A stretch of 64,000 nucleotides of DNA from Calocera cornea HHB12733. Its lineage: Eukaryota > Basidiomycota > Dacrymycetes > Dacrymycetales > Dacrymycetaceae. Position 1 is the stretch's first letter; each line of letters starts with the position of its first letter. The notes under the pieces were generated by a model. It made no database searches and was not told where the DNA came from. It saw only the letters and a list, made by a program, of their open reading frames with translations. The position numbers and the translations under genes were made by a program. Positions 10,701 to 21,980 of the stretch are shown here, in pieces. Where the stretch lies: assembly GCA_001632435.1 (NCBI GenBank), contig KV423953.1:149553-213552 (forward strand), read 5' to 3'.

Positions 10701-11743
10701 ACGGGAGCTTGGCCGGTGCATTCCGCAGCCCGCACCAGGATTCTTGACAAGTACTCAAGTGACTGCGTGCTGCATGTACAGCACCGCCGAAGTGGACTGG
10801 TCGTCCGACCTCTGCAGATCCAGGGTTGTGCATGCGTGTGCGGGTCCAGGCAAGGCAAGGTAATCGACGAGCCTATCATCGGCGGATGGGCCGGGCGGTG
10901 CGTGTGAAAAACACTTTGGTTCGGAGTGACTGGGACTGTATTGAATGGAGGGATGGGCCCGGCGTGTCGTGATCCCGCATGAGCGCGCAGGAGCCAGGGA
11001 GCCAGATAAGCCCCCCGGACCCCTGACACCCCGTTCCCTCCTTCCTCGCTGGACCCCCGAGAGGGGGGCGGAAGCCCGCCGGTTGGGGGCTGTGCTGTCC
11101 CCCTTTCGCCAATCAGCAGGGGTCGCTGGGAGAGCCGGGGGCTATAGCCGGTTGCACTGGGCTGAAGGGGGAGGAAGGGGGGAAGAGAGGGGTCACAGGG
11201 GGGGTCAGGGGTCCCGGTGCGCTATCAGGGCGAAGGAGGCAGGCGACCTGGAGAGAGGGGAGCTGCTGCAGCTGATGGTGAGCTGCCGAGTGTGCGATCT
11301 GTCGACAGCGACCCAGGACGGACGGACGAGCGGGCTGACAGCGCCGTGCCTGGCCGGTGTTCCTTGTCTCGACCTTGACTGATCCACTCCCCACTCCCAC
11401 TCCCACTCCCACTCGCACTCCCGCTCGCACCCCGCTCACAAAATAGTTCGACGCGCAAAGTTGAGTTATCGGCCAGCGAGAAACTCACCCGGCACCGTCC
11501 CTCCCTCCTCCCCCTCCCTCCAGCCTCGCCGCCCACTCCACCCCGCCCTGCTCCCCGCCGCCCCACACCGGGGCTTCATGTCCCCCTGCGCCTCCCATAC
11601 GGCAACGAGCACGAGCACGAGCACGAGCCATCACAGCCATACCCCGCCCACACATCGCCCACGCCCCCGCCCTCACCGTCCTCACCGTCCAGCCGGCCGA
11701 TAACCTCCCCCTCCTCGAGCCTATCAAACCATCGACAAGCAGC
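10701..11743. other. Intergenic, GC-rich, upstream of OPT transporter
   Basis: No gene supported; the open frames on both strands are GC-driven. It includes a (CACTCC)n run at about 11385-11435 and a (GAGCAC)n run at about 11605-11630. The last few hundred bases before 11744 are C-rich on the + strand, as is common in fungal leaders. Confidence 0.5.
11385..11435. repeat. (CACTCC)n microsatellite
   Basis: Repeated CCACTCCCACTCCCACTC units about 310-360 bp upstream of the OPT start codon. The complementary strand is G-rich and could form a G-quadruplex. Confidence 0.7.
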
Positions 11744-14700
11744 ATGCCGGCCGGGAACGCCTTCTCCCTCCCCCTCGCCCTCCCCCGGCCCGCCAACATC
11801 ATCAACAACAACGCCAACACCACCTCGCCCGCACCCGCATCCCCGCTCCCGCCGTCCCCCACCGCCCCGCCCCTCCGCCCCTCGCCCCCCTCCTCCCGCT
11901 CACCAACAAGCTCCCTCCCCCTCCCAGTCCACCGCACCACCGCCACCCACCCCACCCACCGCAGGCCGTTCGTCCGCGCCCCCTCCTCCCCCTCCCACTC
12001 CCCGCCCGCCTCGCTCGCCTACTCCGGCCCGCCCCCAGAGCGGACCTACGCCTACGCCTACGCCGCCTCGGTCACCTCCGTCGCCTCCTCCTCGCGGTCC
12101 TTCGAGAGCGCCTCCGAGAGCGAGCGGGCGTCGTCCGACCCCGATGCCGACCTGGACCTCGACCAAAACCTCAGGAGGAGCAGGAGCGGCGCTTCGCGCC
12201 TCTCCCGCCTCTCCACCGGCTCGTCCTGGGACAACGATCCGGACTCGCATCTGCAGCGGCCAGAGTCGGCCTACACCGGCACGCCCACGACGGCCGGCGC
12301 GCTGTCCTCCGCGCGCGGGCTGCTCTCCCCCTCCCCGCTCCCCCCGCCCTCCGTCTCCCACCTCCAGCAGCGAGCGCGCTCGCACTCCCCCGCGACCGCA
12401 CCGCGCAGCTCCCTCGCCTCGGCCCACCTAAACGACCCGAACTACGTCCTCCCGCCCTCCCACCTCGGCCCTGGCCCCCTTCCCCCGCCCACACCCACAG
12501 CCAGGGCACTCGCGCTGATGGACATGGGCCTCTCCCCGCAGCTCGCTACGACGCTCGCGCACGCCGATCAGGCGGACAAGGATCCAGAGCTCGAGCTGAC
12601 GGACGTCGGCTCCGGCCTCGGGGAGGGCAAGCTCTCCTCCTCCGAGCCGGACGTGCTGGCCCTGCCCGTCGAGCTCGACTCGCTCGAGCTCGACCCCTCC
12701 TCCTCCTCCTACGACCTCGGCCTGTCCGGCCGGTCCCTCGGCGGCGAGCTCGACCCGAACTGGGACGCCGACAGCACCCAGTGGGAGGACGACTCGCCCT
12801 ACGCCGAGGTGCGGGCGAGCGTGAGCAACACGGACGACCCGGGCATGCCGTGCAACACCTTCCGCGTCTGGCTCCTCGGCCTCTTCTTCACCGTCCTCAT
12901 CTCCGGCGTGAACCAGTTCTTCTCCCTCCGATACCCCAGCATCCAGATCACCAGCCTCCTCGCCCAGCTCCTGGCACTCCCGCTCGGCAAGATCATGGAG
13001 CGCGTGCTGAGCGCCCGCCGCTGGCGCTGCTGGGTGTACCGCTGGGGGAAGGGCTGGACCGTCGTCGAGTGGACGCTCAACCCGGGGCCGTTCAACATCA
13101 AGGAACATAGTGCGCCTCGTCTTGTGCTCTCCCTGCGCACGTACTCATCCGTCGTTCTAGCGCTCATAAGCGTCATGGCTAACGTCGTCGCGGGAGGCGC
13201 GTACGCCACCGAGATCGTCGCGGCCCAGAGGACGTACTATGACCAGCAGTGGGATGTCGGGTACCAGCTGTGCCTCGTGTGCGTCGTCACCCCACCGCCG
13301 GTCCAAGGCGCGCGCTAACGCTCTCTCGCCCAGCATCTCCTCCCAGCTCATGGGCTTCTCCCTCGCGGGCATCTGCAGGCGCTTCCTCGTCTGGCCCGCG
13401 TCCATGATCTGGCCCCAGCAGCTCGTCTCCTGCGCAGTCCTCAACACGCTCCACTCGACCTGGGGCTTCCACGACGGGCTCATGTCGCGCTGGAAGTTCT
13501 TCTGGCTCTGCCTCGCAGGCGCCTTCACGTGGTACTGGGTCCCCGGCTACCTCTTCACGGGCCTGTCAGCCTTCTCCTGGGTCTGCTGGGCAGCCCCGAA
13601 CGCAGTCGTCCTCAACCAGCTGTTCGGCACGCAGACGGGCCTGGGAATGGGAATACTCACATTCGACTGGAGCGAGATCGCGTACATCAACAACCCGCTC
13701 GTCAGCCCCTGGTGGGCCGAGGCCAACGTCCTCCTCGGACTCGTCGTGTGGTTCTGGATATTGACACCCATATGGTACTGTGAGTCCCCGTTCTTCCCTT
13801 CTCCTGCTACGGGTGTGGGTGTGGGCGCGCGCGCAGGGGAGCTGCACTGCACCCTTTTGGCCTGCGGAGCAGTCGGCGCATCGAGCTGACAGCGCGAGCA
13901 GACAAGAACGTGTTCTACACGGCGTACCTGCCCATGTCCACCGGCAACGGGTACGACAACACCGCACAGATATACAACGTCACCCGCGTCATTGCCAACG
14001 GCGCGTTTAACGTCACGGCCTGTGAGTGCCTTCCTATCCCCCTCGCTCCCACGGCGACCGTGCATTCGTGCCGCTGGAGTCCTGATTGGGGTGCAATGGG
14101 GGGCGGATGTTGTGCAGGTGCTGACCGCTGGTCCAGATGAGGAGTACTCGCCCCTGTTCATCTCGGCTACGTTCGCGATGGACTACGCGGTCCAGTTCGC
14201 CACGCTTACGGGCACGATCGTGCATACCCTTCGTGCGTCTCCTTGCCCGGTCTCAAGAACGCACACTGATCATCCTCATCCTGCCAGTCTGGTACCGCGA
14301 GGACATTATCCGCCAGTTCCGCGCATCGTTGCGGGACGAGCCGGACGTGCACTCGCGCCTCATGAGCGCGTACCGCGAGGTGCCCTCCACATGGTACATC
14401 TGCATCGGCGTCCTCTCCCTCGCCCTCGGCATCCTCACCATCGAGCACTGGGACACGCAGCTCCCCGTCTGGGCCTACTTCCTCTCCCTCGCCATCCCTA
14501 TCGTATACGTCATCCCGCTCGGCATACTCCAGGCGATCACGAACCAGCAGATCGGCCTAAACGTCGTCACGGAGCTGATCGTCGGCTATGCGTTACCGGG
14601 CAAGCCCATCGCCATGATGATCTTCAAGACTTTCGGGTACATCACCATGACCCAGGCGCTGAGCTTTGTGGGTGATCTCAAGTTCGGGCAGTGAGTGCTC

Positions 14701-15521
14701 TACCACAGCGCAAGAGGAATGCGGGGCTGATAGACCACCGCGCGCAGCTACATGAAGATCCCGCCCCGCGTCATGTTCATGGCGCAGACGATCGCCGCCT
14801 TTGTCGCCTGCTTCGTCGTCGTCTTTGTCCAGATATGGATGTTCGGCAACATCGAGGGCCTGTGCATGCCCGGCCAGGTCGACGGATTCACCTGCCCGGC
14901 CATCCACGTCTTCGCCACCGCGAGCGTCTTCTTCGGCGGCGTCGGCCCGCAGAGGCTGTTTGGCCAACACGGGACGTACGGGCCCCTCGTCTGGTTCTTC
15001 CTCATCGGCGCCCTCTTGCCCATCCCGTTCTACTTCCTCGCGCGGCGGTACCCAACGAGCGTGAGTGTGCTGCTTCCTGGCGTTGGACGTCTGCTCACGG
15101 CCCCACAGTGGTTCCGCTATGTGAACATCCCGATCATCTTTGCCGGCACGTCCTACATGCCCCCCGCGACCGGGATCAACTACTCCTCCTGGGGCCTCGT
15201 CGGTTTCATCTTCCAGTACGTGATCCGCCGCAAGCGCTTCATGTGGTGGTCCAGGTACAACTACATCCTCTCCGCCGCCCTCGACGGCGGCACCGTCCTC
15301 TCGGGCATCGTCATCTTCTTTTGTCTCTTCATGCCGTACGGCGCGAAAGGCCTCTCTTGGTGGTGCGTCCTGTGCATCTATATTAGGATTCGCGCTCATG
15401 AGCTTGCGCCAGGGGAAACAATATCAACTCACACACAGCGGACGGCCTCGGCACACCGCTCTACTCGCTCGGCGGGGAAAATCCAAAATTCTTCGGGCCA
15501 GCACCAGGGACCTGGTCGTAA
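11744..15521 (+). CDS. OPT-family oligopeptide transporter with long N-terminal extension
   Basis: Proton-coupled importer of small peptides, glutathione-like peptides or metal chelates at the plasma membrane (family knowledge). Nine exons: 11744-13109, 13161-13278, 13334-13779, 13902-14021, 14137-14232, 14288-14690, 14748-15060, 15109-15362, 15413-15521; sum checks, 1074 residues. The OPT core starts at about 350 with SVSNTDDPGMP and the family signature LNPGPFNIKEH, and continues through GLGMGILTFDW, LNVVTELIVGYALPGKP and MMIFKTFGYIT to PGTWS. The first about 345 residues are Ser/Pro-rich and then acidic, roughly 260 residues longer than in the second OPT gene at 33102, and probably disordered and cytosolic. 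The second OPT gene supported each splice choice. Substrate unknown. Confidence 0.9.
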
Positions 15522-17595
15522 GCCTGGCCTGGATGGCAGCGGATGGGCAGCGCTAGTCCCGTTTTACTCGCGGCGTCGGAACGGTTCTGGCGCAAGTCCG
15601 AATGAGGAAGGATATGGGTGGCAGCGTCCGTTTTGGGACAGGCGCGTCTGATGGCCGCACGGGGCCGTCCCTCACCCTGCCGCCGGTCGCAAATGCGGAA
15701 GCCGAGCGACGGGTGGCAACGGCCCGTCACATATATGGAGCTGCGGGGCGTCGAGAGGTGTCCCAGCGCCATGGACGTGGCAATCCTCCCTTCGCCCTTT
15801 GCCACCATTCTTCCCCAGGATGGATGCTGGCTCCATGGCTCTGGGATGGCACGAATGGCGCTTCCGTCCAGGATCGCCAGATCGCGCAATCGTCTTCAGC
15901 TCCTTGCTCGAGCTGAGAGGCGTTCACACGCGCGACTCAAAGGGCAGAATCTGTTTCAGCAAACCCGCTTCTGCCTCGAAAGGTCGCTATCCCATCGCCG
16001 AGTCACTGGCAAGTCGACACAACTGTCTCACCTCGAGCCCTGCCTACCGTTTCCGGTCCTCATGACGCCGCATCCTCATCTTCCCCATCCTCTGGCGCGC
16101 CCTTACGCACTTGCCGCCCATTGTGCTCCGATCTCTCTCGACTAATCTATTCTCACAACGCACTTTGAATTTTGGGTGGACTTTGGTGTGTATGTACAGT
16201 ACAAGGGGTATCTGTGATGCGCTCTAGCCTCCTATTGCTTCCGTCATCTCTTCCCTCCTCTTATCCGCATGTACAGTATACCCCTCGGCACAGTTGTTGT
16301 ACTAATAGACGCGACGAACTCAATAAACGAATCTTCTCTTATTGTGCAACCCGCTTCTTTTAGACAACCGCCGCGGATAGGCTGCTTCCAGGATGGTATT
16401 GAAACACGACAACCCGCCTCTTGCCCAGCGAGAGATTGTTCTCGGCAGAAGGGGACTTGTTACATCTCTTCCGCTCCTTCCGCTGCCCCCCCAAATTCAA
16501 AGCACAATGGGATGATGAAAAATGACACGACGCAAGTCTATCTTGATCAGGCTCAACGGAGCCGGATCTGCGCGTAGATACCGCACCGCATCCTTTGTAG
16601 GCAGGGTTTCTCCCTCATTTTGCAGCGAAAGGGTAGTTGTGCCGGTCCGCTGAAAGTGTGCTGTCCGCCAGCAGCGGCGTACGACCCTGCCAGGACCGTG
16701 GTGCCGGTTTCTACGCCGCTCTTTGCAGGCCTGCTTCGCCGTCGTTGATGATGTGATGAAACGGCAGGCATGTCCGGGTGGATACAAATGGAAAAGTTGG
16801 CGGGTGCAATCCGGCTCTGAGCGTGCTTCTGGGCGCGCCGATGGCGGATCGGGACTGCCAGGGACACAAACAAAACGGCTCGCTGGCCCTCTTCTATTGT
16901 CTGCCCTTCCCTTCCCAGAGCCGCCGTCGCCGTACCTGAATAGGAAGCGCCGCTTCTCAATGCCACTTACGCACAGCTTTGGGTCTTGCCTCACATGCCC
17001 CACCCGTGCATCTGGTCCTACCATCTTTGGCCCACTCCTCCAGTCGGTGTTATGGCCCTACTCGGCCGCGACAATGGGGCATAACACGTCCTCGTCTGTA
17101 TGCCCAACTCGCATACGCACAACGCACCTCGCTCGCGTGGCAACGACCAACCTCGAGGCCCATTTGTCCTCCTGCTTAACACGCGCTCTACGCTGGGACT
17201 GATAGACGCCCCTCGTTGCTGCGCGTCAGTCACACTTCCCCCTTGATTTCCTCGACCTGCCAGCTGTGTACCCTTAACCCCGAGTCTCCCCAACCCGCGG
17301 TCTTGTCGCATCTGGCCCTAAAGCATCAACCTACAAAAGGAGCCAAGCGCCCCCCGGTCCGCCAGATCGGACAACAGAGGCGCTCTGACTCTGCTCTGCC
17401 CACCCACTGTATTGCCTACGTCATCATCATCAACCCTGGATTCCCGGGCCTTCTGACGACGGTCAAACAATAAAGGCCCGCGCGTCCTGCCAGCAACTTC
17501 GGCCATCTTCGTTTTATTGTTCTCCCCCATATCCCTCGTACCGCTGCATTTGCTCTTCGTCTCTCCCCCTCTGTTCTCTACCATATCTGCCTGCT
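15522..17595. other. Intergenic, no gene seen
   Basis: About 2 kb with short frames on both strands and no recognised motif. It should hold the OPT 3' end and the promoter of the BRCT/Myb gene. ATGTACAGTA occurs at about 16192 and 16268, with GGGGTAT/ATACCCC in opposite sense beside it. Confidence 0.45.
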
Positions 17596-19474
17596 ATGCA
17601 GGACAGCGTCAGCCGTCTGAAGGATCTGTTCGTGGACAAGGCTGGGTCGCCGCTAGCGTTCTATCTACCTCCCCAATGCATTGACGATGCCGACCTTGTC
17701 TCCCTGGAGGAGGATCTTGCAGTGAGTAATGAGCATCTCGTGGTCGTTATCGCTGCGCTGACTTACAGCAGGCTCATGGCGGAACGCTCTGTCGTAGCGT
17801 CTCAGACGCAGACATCATCCTCGCGGATCCCCGCCGCCTGGATGCTCTAGATGACACTCAGCCTCATCACGTTGTACTGGACAAGCGCTGGGTGGACATC
17901 TGCCTTGTAGCGAAGGGCGTCCTAGGCGCCGACACGAACTGGGCGAATCAGGTACTCCGCCAGCGCGGGGACTGCTCTCAATCCAAGAGATACGATCGAC
18001 CGTTGCTGAGGGTCTCGACATCTACGGAAAAGCTCACCCTCCCCTCGATCCACGACCTCGGCTTATTGAAGGACGACGTGACTACCCAGGTCTCGTCCAT
18101 ACGTCGCTCTGGCGCTTCTTGCACGCAGACATCGGCCGTCTTGCAGAGTTGCTACGCCGCTCTCGACGATGCTTCCGGAAGACCGCCCAGCAGTGTCTAT
18201 CGTGGCCAATCGCCCCGCTATGGTTCTCCCCGACTTCGCGAGGCATCCCCAGCATACGTCTCTGACGGATTTCCGAGGCCGGCTCGCAAACACGAGGCAT
18301 CCAGGAGGGATGACTGGCGTTATCCTTCTTCTCCTCTGTATCGCCGACCCTATGAGTATGCCGCGCCAGAGAGGTTGCAGCAAGGCCATCGCGGCTATAG
18401 GGATCCGGAATACCAGCGCGACGGGAGCAATGGCTTTGAATAGTAAGTATCTGGGCATTAAAATCCGACCGGTTTCGTCTAACGGTTATTCCAGTGCGGG
18501 ACGTCGCGAGCATGACCGGTCGCTGGAGGAGAGGGGTCGGATTGCACCTCCACGCTACCCCTCGCGCCATCCCGATCCCCTTCGCGAGGACAAGCACTTC
18601 GGCAGGGACCTTCATCGGCCAAAGGACGAGCTGTACTATGCCCAATTGCGCGATGATCGGTACTCGCCTCCCAACAAGCGGTCCCCCAGGTCCTATGCAC
18701 ATCTGCCGGAAAAGTACGCACATGAATCTCCCGGGCCATCGTGGTCGTCTTCCTCGCCGGAGGACAAAGCGTATCCAGAAACACCGGAGAAGAGTGTTCC
18801 CGCTCTGCATATAATACCATATCAGGACCCCAGCCGCTTGGACCCGTCGGAAAGGCCAAGCCCTAAGGTATATAGAGGAGGGTAAGTCTATGCTTCATAA
18901 CCCATCACAATATCCTGATGTTTGCTGAAACCCTTAGCTATCCCGTCGAGTCCAAGGCCGTTGGTATGACGAAACCAACTTACATCATGTCGGATGGGAA
19001 GCCATGGCACGAAGAGCACCCCGAGCCGCCTCCCCCGCCGGAGGCACCGCCAGAGAAGGAAAAGTCAAAGCGCCGTATGTCTGATTTACTTCCGGTCGTG
19101 ACTGCCACTCACTGCCACGTTTCAGACAAGCAATATTCAGAAGCGGACGATTGGTTCATCGTGAACTACGCCAACTGGATCATGCGCAGAGAGCCAAAAA
19201 TCGAGATGAAAGAGCTGTATGCGCGGATTCAAGAGAAGGTGCGTTAACCTGTCTTCCCCGGCTGGAACAAGTCTAAAACGGATTGCAGATGATCTATCAC
19301 ACCTATCTCGCTCTCTATCTGCGAGTCAACAAGTCGAAACCCTACTTCCGCAGGTTGGGCATGGTCGAGAGAGCCTTGTCGCGACGCGTGCAAACCTCAT
19401 CTGGCCGCAAGAAGAAGGCTCTCGACCCGGACCTCCTGCCACTGGGGAAGATGTCTCTGCTAGACAAATCGTAG
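17596..19474 (+). CDS. BRCT plus Myb/SANT-like protein, Rap1-like candidate
   Basis: Six exons: 17596-17721, 17769-18442, 18495-18881, 18938-19074, 19126-19238, 19289-19474; sum checks, 540 residues. Residues about 8-100 look like a BRCT domain (LFVDKAGSPLAFYLPP, AHGGTLCRSVSDADIILAD, HHVVLDKRWVDICL). The middle is long, basic and disordered, rich in Arg, Tyr, Pro and Ser. Residues about 442-495 (YSEADDWFIVNYANWIM, then LYARIQEKMIYHTYLALYL) resemble the Myb-type domain of Rap1/TERF2IP. BRCT followed by Myb is the Rap1 order; Rap1 is a telomere-associated protein. The usual C-terminal RCT domain is not evident, so the call is a candidate only. Another BRCT/SANT chromatin protein is possible. 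Confidence 0.6.
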
Positions 19475-20520
19475 TTCTAAGGTCACTTCTTCTCTCACTT
19501 GTTACAGCGTCAGCTAACGAGCGGCTAGTTTGGCGTGGTGCTGGGGTACTAACTGTCCATAAATGTGCCATGTCTTATTATGTCTGATCTCCTATCCGGC
19601 AACTGTTCTGTATGACTTCTCCATCTCTGATCTCCCTTATCGTTCTTTTCCCGGGTCTTAGCGCCGCATGTGCGTTTCACTGACACAATCTACAACGCCA
19701 CCTGCAATCTATCTGCCTTTCTCGTGCTGGCAGAATCACTTGACGAACAACAACATGTACAATTCTAGGATACGTACGAGGCCGGTTCTTTTGACATTTG
19801 ATTGATAACACATATCTACGTCTTTGGAGGGGTTGTCTGAGGATCAGAATGACTCCAGGCTTTGAGTACGTTTTACATACCCGACACTGTCAGCTGCACA
19901 TCTCTCGTGAGACATTTCCGGAAAGGGTATGACGTAGAACGTCAGTGACGCGTAAAGCGAGCGGCAAACTCCAGGCGGTGGGTATGAAGTATTTTGCCGT
20001 CAGCTCTTGCTTCCAGGCCACGGCACGTTTCCAAGCCTGTATGTTATACAAGCTATGTCACCCCTTTGTTCCACTATCGCAAGCGATCGGGAGTCACGAA
20101 CGTTTCGGTTCCCTGAGCCCACGCTCACACCTACACATGTACGGAACTCTCAAAGAGGAAGTTGACATATATGAACCGCTTTCCGAAATTTTCAACATAA
20201 AAGAGCCCGAATAGAAGATGTGCTTGGTGTCAATACTACTGGCTTGGGCTGCCTAACTCTGATACTAAGTGATCGACGAAGCGAGCAGCGGAGGAGGTTG
20301 CAGATCGTGATGGCCGCCCACACCGGTATACTAGATACGCATCTTCTCCCGTCACATTTTCCGTGCACGATACGTGTCCCGCCTTCTCGTGTAACCGTAC
20401 AGTAGAAATCAAGAACGATCCGTGGGAAACTCGTAGAACAAATAGTAAGTATCTCAGAGGCGCCATCAGGTTTTTATGACGGAAGCGGAAACAAAAGGAA
20501 GCACAGGCCGCGTGCTTAGC
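19475..20520. other. Intergenic, no gene seen
   Basis: Lower GC than the neighbours. Short frames only, with no conserved motif. Confidence 0.5.
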
Positions 20521-20599
20521 CATCGATGGGAGTACTTGTACTGTCGGACGGCCAGTTTGATGTACAGTTGTTGGTTGCGGTTACGCTCCTGTGCCAATG

Positions 20600-21800
20600 T
20601 GTGATAGCAAATATCGTGAAAATCGCGCCCATCCTCACAGCGGTGTCCATTCAATGGGAATCGGAATCCCCCCATCCCCCGCCGCCCGTCCTCCGCGAGC
20701 CCAGTCCAACACCCCCGCACCTTCGCCCACCGTCCCGTGCCCACTCCCCAGTACATGGTCGCTCTGGCCGCTTCTCGCCCCTAGAGAGCGGCACCCGGCA
20801 CGCGGGGAACTGAAGTTGGAACCGGCGTGCCAAGAGCCGCTTACGTCGCCCCCTACATCTCCGCGGCATATCCCTCTCCCCTCTCCCTCTTCCGTCTTCC
20901 GTGCTCTTTCCGGCTCTGGCGGCTGAGGAATGCCCGATCATCCCACGCCCTCCGGCCGCTCGCTTGGTCTGAGCTCATTGACCTGGCCGGTTTGACAGTG
21001 ACAGCTCGGCGCTCGCACCGCCTCCATACACACGCTCGGGAGGCTGCGGAAGCTTGACGCTCGGAAGCTTGGCTCGAACTTTGCGCACCTTGGCGAGCAC
21101 CGCCCTGGCGATCATTAATGAGCCTGCTCGATCCTTCGAGATGTTATCAGCTCGCCCGCTCGCCCCTCAGCATCGGCGACCATTCATCGGCGTTGAGACT
21201 TGAGTAGGTGACAGCGGACCCGGTATCAGGAGCGGGGGCATGCATCACCGCCTCTGCCTCAGCGGTGGACCGGCGGCCAATCGTTCATCATTCATCGTTC
21301 ATCAGTCATTAGCAGCTGGCCACCAGTCAGTACGCCCACCACGACGCCCAGTCAGGACCACAGTACACAGCATCCAGCTTCCAGATCGGGACCGTGTCTT
21401 CTTACGACTTATAAAAGTGCAAGCAGCAGGAAGAAAATTTCGACTTCACGTTCGGGTTGCCCGGGCTCCGCTACTGGCTCTGACTGGGTCCCCTGGGAGA
21501 TACGGGGCCGGAAGTTTCCTGCCGCTGTCAATTGATGTCTTGAGACTGTAGAGCGGCAGCTGCCATGGATGGTATACGCGGCGCTTGTCGCTTTCGGGGT
21601 TCAGCCGTGCTAGGCAGTACATTGCTCAGCACAACCGACAGTCGGCGCTCCTCGGCTCCGGTCTGCAAGCCTCTGGTAGCTGCGGCACCGAGGTCGGTCG
21701 TCTGATCTTGGAACGACCATCCGCCCAGGGACCCTCCGAGTCTCTGGCCGAGCCCAGCAGACTGCACGGATATCAGTCAAACAAACCCGGCCGTCATGAC
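20600..21800 (-). repeat. Arm B of inverted duplicated non-coding element
   Basis: Reverse-complement counterpart of arm A (9420-10700); see that entry for matching blocks. On the + strand the same blocks run in reverse order, for example CTTCTCGCCCCTAG at 20773, CCCGATCATCCCACGC at 20933, GCACCGCCCTGGCGATCATT at 21098 and CGGTGGACCGGCGGCCAATC at 21263. It lacks the microsatellite expansions of arm A, so it may be closer to the ancestral form. No coding sequence supported. Confidence 0.8.
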
Positions 21801-21980
21801 AGTGAAGTCTGTAGTTCCTAAACTGGTGCTATACAGATGTACCGTACCGTAGGTTACATAGGGTGAACCTTCATTCTACAAGTTCTGTCGCCACCAGCCT
21901 GGTGCCCCTGCCGATATTTCCGTCACCATTCATATCTGCTGACTCGCCCTAGTCATTGTTGATTCTACAGGCGGATGTTG

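Noticed and set aside
11485..13108. Large minus-strand frames opposite the OPT exon 1
   Set aside because: GC-rich antisense shadow; the + frame has OPT motifs and exact splice agreement.
16553..17311. Overlapping frames on both strands between OPT and the BRCT/Myb gene
   Set aside because: No domain-like sequence and no consistent splice pattern.
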